Assembly: GCF_902459465.1 (NCBI RefSeq)
Contig: NC_047080.1
Span: 7,107,214-7,171,213, forward strand
DNA from: Asterias rubens
Taxonomy: Eukaryota; Echinodermata; Asteroidea; Forcipulatida; Asteriidae
DNA length: 64,000 nt
Direction of reading: 5' to 3'
Part shown: positions 59,601-64,000 of the stretch, piece after piece
Layout: every line of letters starts with the position of its first letter
Numbering within the stretch: position 1 is the stretch's first letter
Position numbers and translations under genes: made by a program
Notes under the pieces: model-generated
Database searches by the model: none
Seen by the model: the letters and a program-made list of their open reading frames with translations, nothing else
What the model was told of the DNA's origin: nothing

Positions 59601-62600
59601 ATCCCCCCCCCATTATAACTTGGATTTTGAACATGCAACATGAAAAGTGTTTTGACTAGAGTAGGGTAAATTTACTTAAGTCAAATTGTTTTGGACGGGC
59701 ATAACATTTATTAGTGTATATAAACATGATAAATGTCTTTTTGTATTTTCAAACAATTGTTGGTGTATAATGTTTTCCTTACAGATCAGATACAAGAGAG
59801 TCGATTCATAGTTCACTTGAGGCTTATTTAAATCAGTCTGAACTGAAGATTAAAGGTAAGTTGGTCACCCATACAATAGGGGAATAAAGGGTTAGCGATG
59901 AGTTTTTTCTTTGCCGTGTGATAAAGGCTTCGCCTTCGGCTCGGGCCTTTATCACACGGCAATGACCCTGCAAGAGGTTTTAAACGGCCAGGAAAGAATG
60001 AGTCACTACTCTTTTATTCCCATTCATAAATGCCTTTTTGGTTAAAAGGTTTAATCAAGTAAGAAACTCTGTAAAACTTATCCGTTTCCAACGTGCTTGA
60101 GCTCTGTATGTACGACGTCCCTGTGTTGAATGAGATGCCTATTTCCGACAGTTTCTTGATTCTTTCGTGCGCGTGCGTGTATAGTCTTGGTGCAGCAGGT
60201 TCTCGTTTTCCTTTCACACACCTTTTTGCACCAAGACTAGCGCGGAGTATCCGCTCACAACCGGCTATAAACACTGGTCATTATCAAATATTTAAACACC
60301 CCCACGTGACGCGCCCTCCACCAATAGGAATAGCGAAACTGTCTGAGGTATACAGTCGACTTAGTCGGTATACAGTGGTTTTGAGCCACGCGCGTGATTT
60401 AAGCCCTCTATTGTCTGCTTGGGTAAACCAGTCCGTTGAATAGACTGGTGGCACTCTACAAGCACCATGCAATTATCACCTATATTGTATTGATCATTGG
60501 GTTTAAGGGCTTCATGTCATTTCTCAACCTTGACGAAGGTAAGCTTTTTTTACTTATTCCAGGCCCTCGCTACAAACATCTGAAAACAATACATTTTGTC
60601 TCCAAGGGACCGCAAAATTACCTCGTTATAACCGTGTTCTCGCTACTTCCGTGCTCGTATAATCCATATTTTAATGCATTGAAACACGCACGGGGCAGTT
60701 CGGGACCGGCAAAAAACCTCGTAATAACCGGAACCTCGTAACATGCGAGCTCGTAATAACGGGAGTCGACTGTATATGAGTACAAAATAAAGACCCCTAT
60801 TACTTTTGTATAATTCCGCAAAAAGCAACCCAAGGTCTCTTATCATTGATTCGATACTAATTTTCAAGATTTAATATACTGTTAAAACCTTGTAATTTGA
60901 CACCTGATGACATCCTGACGTAAATTGGATCGTCTCTGGTTATTGCCCACAACCAGTCATTGTTAATATTTAATACATGTAGCTTATGTCTTATGTTGTT
61001 GAGGATACACATAACTACATGTACATGTACATAGTGCACTTTAAGGGTGAGCACTGGAACCATCTAAAAAAGAAACGGGACAATTAAAAGAGGAAAAAAA
61101 TACCTTAATATCTGCCACCCCCCTCCCCCCCCCCTCCGCCCCTCCCCCGAACAATAACAATAGATGCTTGGCTGTAGCTACAAACACTTACATGTAATTA
61201 TAAGACTAGAAAACTCTATAAAGTGTCCTGGTATTCTTGCAAGCAGATCAAAGCAGAGCTTCATCAAACTTGGCTGGCATAGATGAGAGAAATCATAGAG
61301 GAAATGATGAACACAGAGTGACCGCCTTACAGAGGATCAATGGCGTAATGCAGGACAGGGAAACACTCCCAACAAAAACAAGGATGAGGTACGGTTATGA
61401 TTATCTTGACTTGTATTTATAGTGTTAATTCAGGGGAAGAAATCACATTTAAGTGTAGCAATGACTGTATACCTGAACTAAGACTTTTGAATAAAAAGTA
61501 GTAAATATCGACAAGTACTAGCAAAAAGTAAAAGCATCAACTTTCAAGTAGAAGCATTCAGTAAATGCATCTTCCAAAGTTTGTATCTATAAACTTATTC
61601 TTTTACAGCAAAGTATCCACTTAATGCTTTGGAGTAAATACTTCTGATATCAAGCTGTCTGTCATGGCTTCTAGTTAAAATTAGACATATCATGTGACGC
61701 ACTCTAAACCAATCAAAAGGCAGAATCTTTGCACGGGGCGTTATAATAGTATACACATACTGCCTGGCAATGAGATGTGCGTCTATTCCCCTGAGGGACT
61801 TTGAGTGAGCCTGCTTCGGGAAATAGGTCCCTCTTCTGATCACTCATCCAAGTCCCTCGGAGGAAATAGACGAACATGTACAGGTGTACATGAACACTAT
61901 TTACCTCATTGATATTGTGTATAAATATTGCATTGTTACATGTGGATTACTATTACTAGACTAGTATACACATATTGACAGGCAATGAGGATAATAGTGT
62001 ATGTCTATTCCCCTGAGGGACCAGAAGAGAGACCTATTTCCCGAGGCCGTATGTGTAATAAGAAAAGACATTTGAAATTCCTAGTTGCCGTTCACGGTTT
62101 ACCTCAAGAGAGGGCACTGAAACCAGTCAAAAGTTAAAAGACTAGTGCTCGCTCGGGCACTAGTTCCTGCAAAACATGGCGCGCATTTACTAGACTATAG
62201 TTAATTCCTACGTGACCGTGTTTCAGCCAGCCAGAATACAGAACAAGCACGAGCTGTGTTATAATAGTCTTTATCTTCCAGTACGCACTGATCCACCAAT
62301 CAGATGCTTGAACTGGAGGGTGGTACAAAAACCTATAACCTACTCCCAGTTTTTTTTATTGCACAGTGCGTATTGTGTGTGTCACTGCCTCTCGCTCCGT
62401 ATACGGACAGTGCAAAAACTACCTTCTAATCTTTGTGCGCGTGCATGCTTTTCAGTCTGAAATTTAAAAATTGCGCGTTGCACATGAGACAGGAAAATGA
62501 GTTTAATAGAACACACGCTCTCGTGGAACATGAAGAATAACACGCATCTGCGTCCCATATCCATGGGACGCAGAAGCGTTATATTTTTTATTATAGTCCA

Positions 62601-62884
62601 CTCGTGCTTGTTTGATAACTTATTACAATACATTGTTTCGTTCAAACTAATATTACTCGGCTGGATAGTGACTCCACACTTTATCCAAGGATATTAAAAT
62701 CAAACAAGTAACTAAATGTTTTTCAATTTGTATAATTTGTTTGGAACTGGATAGGTCAGTTGTCTCTATGCAAGATTTAGAATCAACATTGGTGTATTCA
62801 CTAAAGCATGAGGTCGGTCTGCAGAGGGTTATTAGTGCACAGGCATTGGAGGCACTCAAGGCATTCATTCTAGTTTTAAACAAA
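50667..62884 (+). CDS. QSOX: Quiescin sulfhydryl oxidase (QSOX), 5' nine exons; continues past the window
   Basis: QSOX introduces disulfides into secretory proteins, passing electrons from a thioredoxin domain to an Erv/ALR FAD domain. Exons: 50667-50940, 53586-53686, 54016-54061, 55128-55230, 57912-58011, 58565-58716, 59785-59855, 61247-61388, 62755-62884; all splice sites are GT-AG and every phase fits, giving 373 codons. Residues about 7-28 form a signal peptide. The first thioredoxin domain has FYSSWCGHCLHFAP with the CGHC redox pair, then NCADQKNSKIC and GFPTLRLF. Exons 5-7 encode the second, redox-inactive thioredoxin-like domain (FEDAESYAGRE). Exon 9 begins the helix-rich HRR region (MQDLESTLVYSLKHEV). 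The Erv/ALR exons with the CxxC-FAD site are not here and should lie beyond 64000. QSOX1 and QSOX2 cannot be separated from this part. Confidence 0.88.
51000..51068. repeat. Perfect-type hairpin in QSOX intron 1
   Basis: A palindrome centred on GTCGAC, with arms reading GGCTCTC...TAACAT...GTCTCATCACA and their mirror; about 30 bp per arm with a few mismatches. Confidence 0.8.
51089..51486. mobile_element. TTAA foldback family B, full copy, 398 bp
   Basis: TTAA at 51085-51088 and 51487-51490. Long inverted arms (AGGAACACGTTGCCTTGGAT and mirror) meet in a central palindrome of CGGTCGGCCATTTATGGGAG at about 51257-51310. Lies in QSOX intron 1. Confidence 0.9.
51880..52805. mobile_element. Inverted-repeat element rich in CCCAACTATAGTTGGG palindromes
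   Basis: 51880-52010 (CGTCCCAACTTGATAAT ... CAACTTGAGTGTTGAAAGT) is mirrored by 52720-52805. Between them the self-complementary motif CCCAACTATAGTTGGG and variants recur at least ten times. No coding capacity. Lies in QSOX intron 1. Confidence 0.65.
53035..53120. repeat. Hairpin in QSOX intron 1
   Basis: CGAGGCCTGGTTCTTGA and ATTTTACC are mirrored after a short loop (GGTAAATTATCAAGAACCAGGCCTCG), arms of about 28 bp. Confidence 0.75.
54082..54210. mobile_element. TTAA foldback family B, left-half fragment
   Basis: AGGGACATGTTGCCTTGGAT, GTTGGTCTA and AATGATCCACACAAA match the left arm of the 48639 and 51089 copies. In QSOX intron 3. Confidence 0.65.
55305..55963. mobile_element. TTAA MITE family A, copy split by a SINE
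   Basis: TTAA at 55301-55304, then AGGCACTGGACACTATTGG; the family text resumes after the SINE with GTGAGAAACGGCTCCCTC and ends, degenerate and partly duplicated, near 55963. In QSOX intron 4. Confidence 0.75.
55405..55676 (-). mobile_element. tRNA-derived SINE (family 1), 272 bp, with target duplication
   Basis: Flanked by TAGTATTAAACATT (55391-55404) and TAGTATTGAACATT (55677-55690), a 14-bp duplication with one difference. On the minus strand it carries a tRNA-like module at about 55435-55500: A box TAGCTCAGTTGG, an anticodon-arm-like CCGG...CCGG whose loop would put GTT (Asn) in the anticodon place, and B box GGTTCGAATCC. The tRNA part sits towards the 3' side, with about 175 bp ahead of it, unlike the usual 5' head. 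Confidence 0.8.
56560..57750. repeat. Minisatellite, 110-bp unit, about 11 copies
   Basis: The unit contains GGACTTTGCATATCGACTCC, GTGGACTGGTCTAAGGATCC and AGAAGCCTATTGTTTTTGG. The copies from about 57120 to 57690 are spaced exactly 110 bp and almost identical; the first copies (56560-56910) are longer and more diverged. In QSOX intron 4. Open frames across it are artefacts. Confidence 0.9.
58125..58215 (-). mobile_element. tRNA-derived SINE (family 2), fragment
   Basis: The minus strand has GGTTCGAATCCCACC preceded by a tRNA-like body and by CCGGGCAATCTCGGCAGTC, matching the 3490-3735 copy. In QSOX intron 5. Confidence 0.55.
59915..59965. repeat. Hairpin in QSOX intron 7
   Basis: CCGTGTGATAAAGGC is mirrored by GCCTTTATCACACGG around a short loop. 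Confidence 0.8.
61244..61249 (+). promoter_or_regulatory. Tandem NAGNAG splice acceptor before QSOX exon 8
   Basis: GCAAGCAG precedes exon 8: use of AAG (exon from 61244) or CAG (exon from 61247) both keep the frame and differ by one residue (Ala). I took CAG as the main site because CAG acceptors usually win. Confidence 0.5.
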
Positions 62885-63812
62885 GTAAGTATTTTTTTCA
62901 CTTTCTGGGGAATCCAGCTATGTTTGTTAACTTTAAGTTCATTTCGAACACACAGAAAAATGTATGAATTTATTAAGGGGTATGTTTGTTACAGCATCAT
63001 TGGCATATGATAAGGACAGCTCGTTCTATAATAATAACAATATTTATAACACGCCTTTTCCTAAAGGATACAAAGTATTTTTACTGCAAGGTGAGTGGGA
63101 CGAAGATTTTGAATTGTGAGACCTAATCCATGTAATCTTTAGCACCATGTATTGGTTTACAAGGTGCTACGGCGGTCGATCAGCAGCCATAGCCAGGAAC
63201 ACCGGGGCGAACCCCTTCTCTTTTGCGATAAGTGCATACACTAGGTTCTTTTACATGCATTACACAACATGGGACCAATGGCTTTACGTCCCATCTTGCT
63301 TCCCATCTTGCGTAAGGACTTTTTTGACTTAGGCGCACGGTCCATTTAGGGCCGGTTCGGCAACCATCACACGATTGTCAAATGATTACAGTAGCAAACG
63401 ATTCAGCAGCGGTTGTGAGACGATTGGGGGATAGGTTCTTCAAATGCTTCAGTGCGCTGAGCTTGTCCGGTCGTCCAGAGTCCAAACAAAAGGGCTATAA
63501 TCGGATTACTGTCCATTGTGTTGGGATTATAGCTTTGACTGTTGCATAGTAGACTATGAATATGAATTTCAAAAGTAAAATGTTCAAACGCTTTATTTTT
63601 TGTGCTGTGTTTTTTTCATTTACAAAATACTTGTCAAAAGATACCACACATAGTTTTTTTAATCGTGAAAAACGATGAAGTATAACCTGACATTCTACTT
63701 TTACCTCTTTATGTCATGTATTTGCTGGTTGGCTTTGCCTAGCGCTGGGAACGTCAATGTATGTCACATGGGTACATCATGTGCATGTATACATGTACTG
63801 CTCTCCCTTGTT
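62885..63812. other. QSOX intron 9 or beyond; dispersed-repeat fragment
   Basis: Opens with the GTAAGT donor of exon 9. 63030-63190 (AACACGCCTTTTCCTAAAGG, ACAAGGTGCTACGGC) looks like a common dispersed repeat rather than an exon. No further QSOX exon could be supported. Confidence 0.45.
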
Positions 63813-64000
63813 GTTAAAGAGATCACAGCCTAGCTAGGTCCACAGCAGATCAGGAATTGGGTTGCCTCGTAGTTAAATAGATCACAGCCTAGCTAGGTCC
63901 ATAGCAGATCAGGAATTGGGTTGCCTCGTAGTTAAAGAGATCACGGCCTAGCTAGGTCCATGGCAGTTAGGGAATTGGGTTGCCTCATAGTTAAAGAGAT
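63813..64000. repeat. Tandem repeat, 59-bp unit, running off the window
   Basis: GATCACAGCCTAGCTAGGTC recurs at 63821, 63880 and 63939, with a fourth unit starting at 63998; the rest of the unit has AATTGGGTTGCCTCGTAG. At least three copies. Confidence 0.9.

Noticed and set aside
63030..63105. A tenth QSOX exon (FPKGYK-like peptide before GTGAGT)
   Set aside because: The sequence matches a dispersed-repeat style (AACACGCCTTTTCCTAAAGG) and phase and conservation do not support it; the Erv/ALR region is not encoded here.

Overview
This is a eukaryotic nuclear window: genes are split by GT-AG introns and embedded in a dense, nested mix of LTR and non-LTR retrotransposons, SINEs, MITEs, foldback elements and minisatellites. 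Gene content (a Bar-type homeobox gene, a QSOX sulfhydryl oxidase, THAP/P-element transposase remains) marks a metazoan. The repeat families (TTAA-flanked MITEs with inner text such as GGACACTATTGGTAATT, and a tRNA-derived SINE) resemble what I know from echinoderms, so a sea star or related echinoderm is my best guess. That is an inference, not a measurement.

Layout. 1-5286: mostly repeats (inverted-repeat elements, a tRNA-like SINE) and one weak exon candidate. 5287-11400, minus strand: a complete three-exon Bar-like homeobox gene. Its 4.5 kb first intron holds a TTAA MITE and two abutting minisatellites, a 30-bp unit and then a 35-bp G-rich unit. 11401-18320: no supported gene; MITE copies, a LINE scrap and duplications. 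18321-19173, minus: an unrecognised alpha-helical protein gene, broken by one apparent one-base frameshift. 20000-25300: a paralogous empty site of the P-like insertion, an LTR fragment and a 3 kb foldback element. 25859-34526, minus: a full Ty3/gypsy-type LTR retrotransposon with PBS, gag, pol, PPT and matching LTRs; gag ends inside a classical -1 frameshift heptamer. 34527-38150: an older LTR remnant carrying four abutting copies of a 150-bp MITE. 38160-47306: a P-element-like transposon with 33-bp terminal inverted repeats and an 8-bp target duplication, whose multi-exon THAP/P transposase is decayed; a 1.3 kb foldback transposon sits in its first intron. 47780-50010: a LINE 5' fragment broken by two MITEs. 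50667 onward, plus: QSOX, of which nine exons (373 codons) are visible before the window runs out; its introns hold MITEs, SINEs and a 110-bp minisatellite. The window ends in a 59-bp tandem repeat.

The three host genes show no functional link with one another. The clearest biology lies in (a) the reconstructed homeobox gene and its array of about 38 G-quadruplex motifs, (b) the P-like element with a within-window empty-site comparison, (c) the intact-looking LTR element with a frameshift signal, and (d) repeated nesting of TTAA- and AT-flanked MITEs, which orders the insertions in time. All exon structures were assembled by eye from splice signals, phase and protein similarity. No expression data or database search was available.
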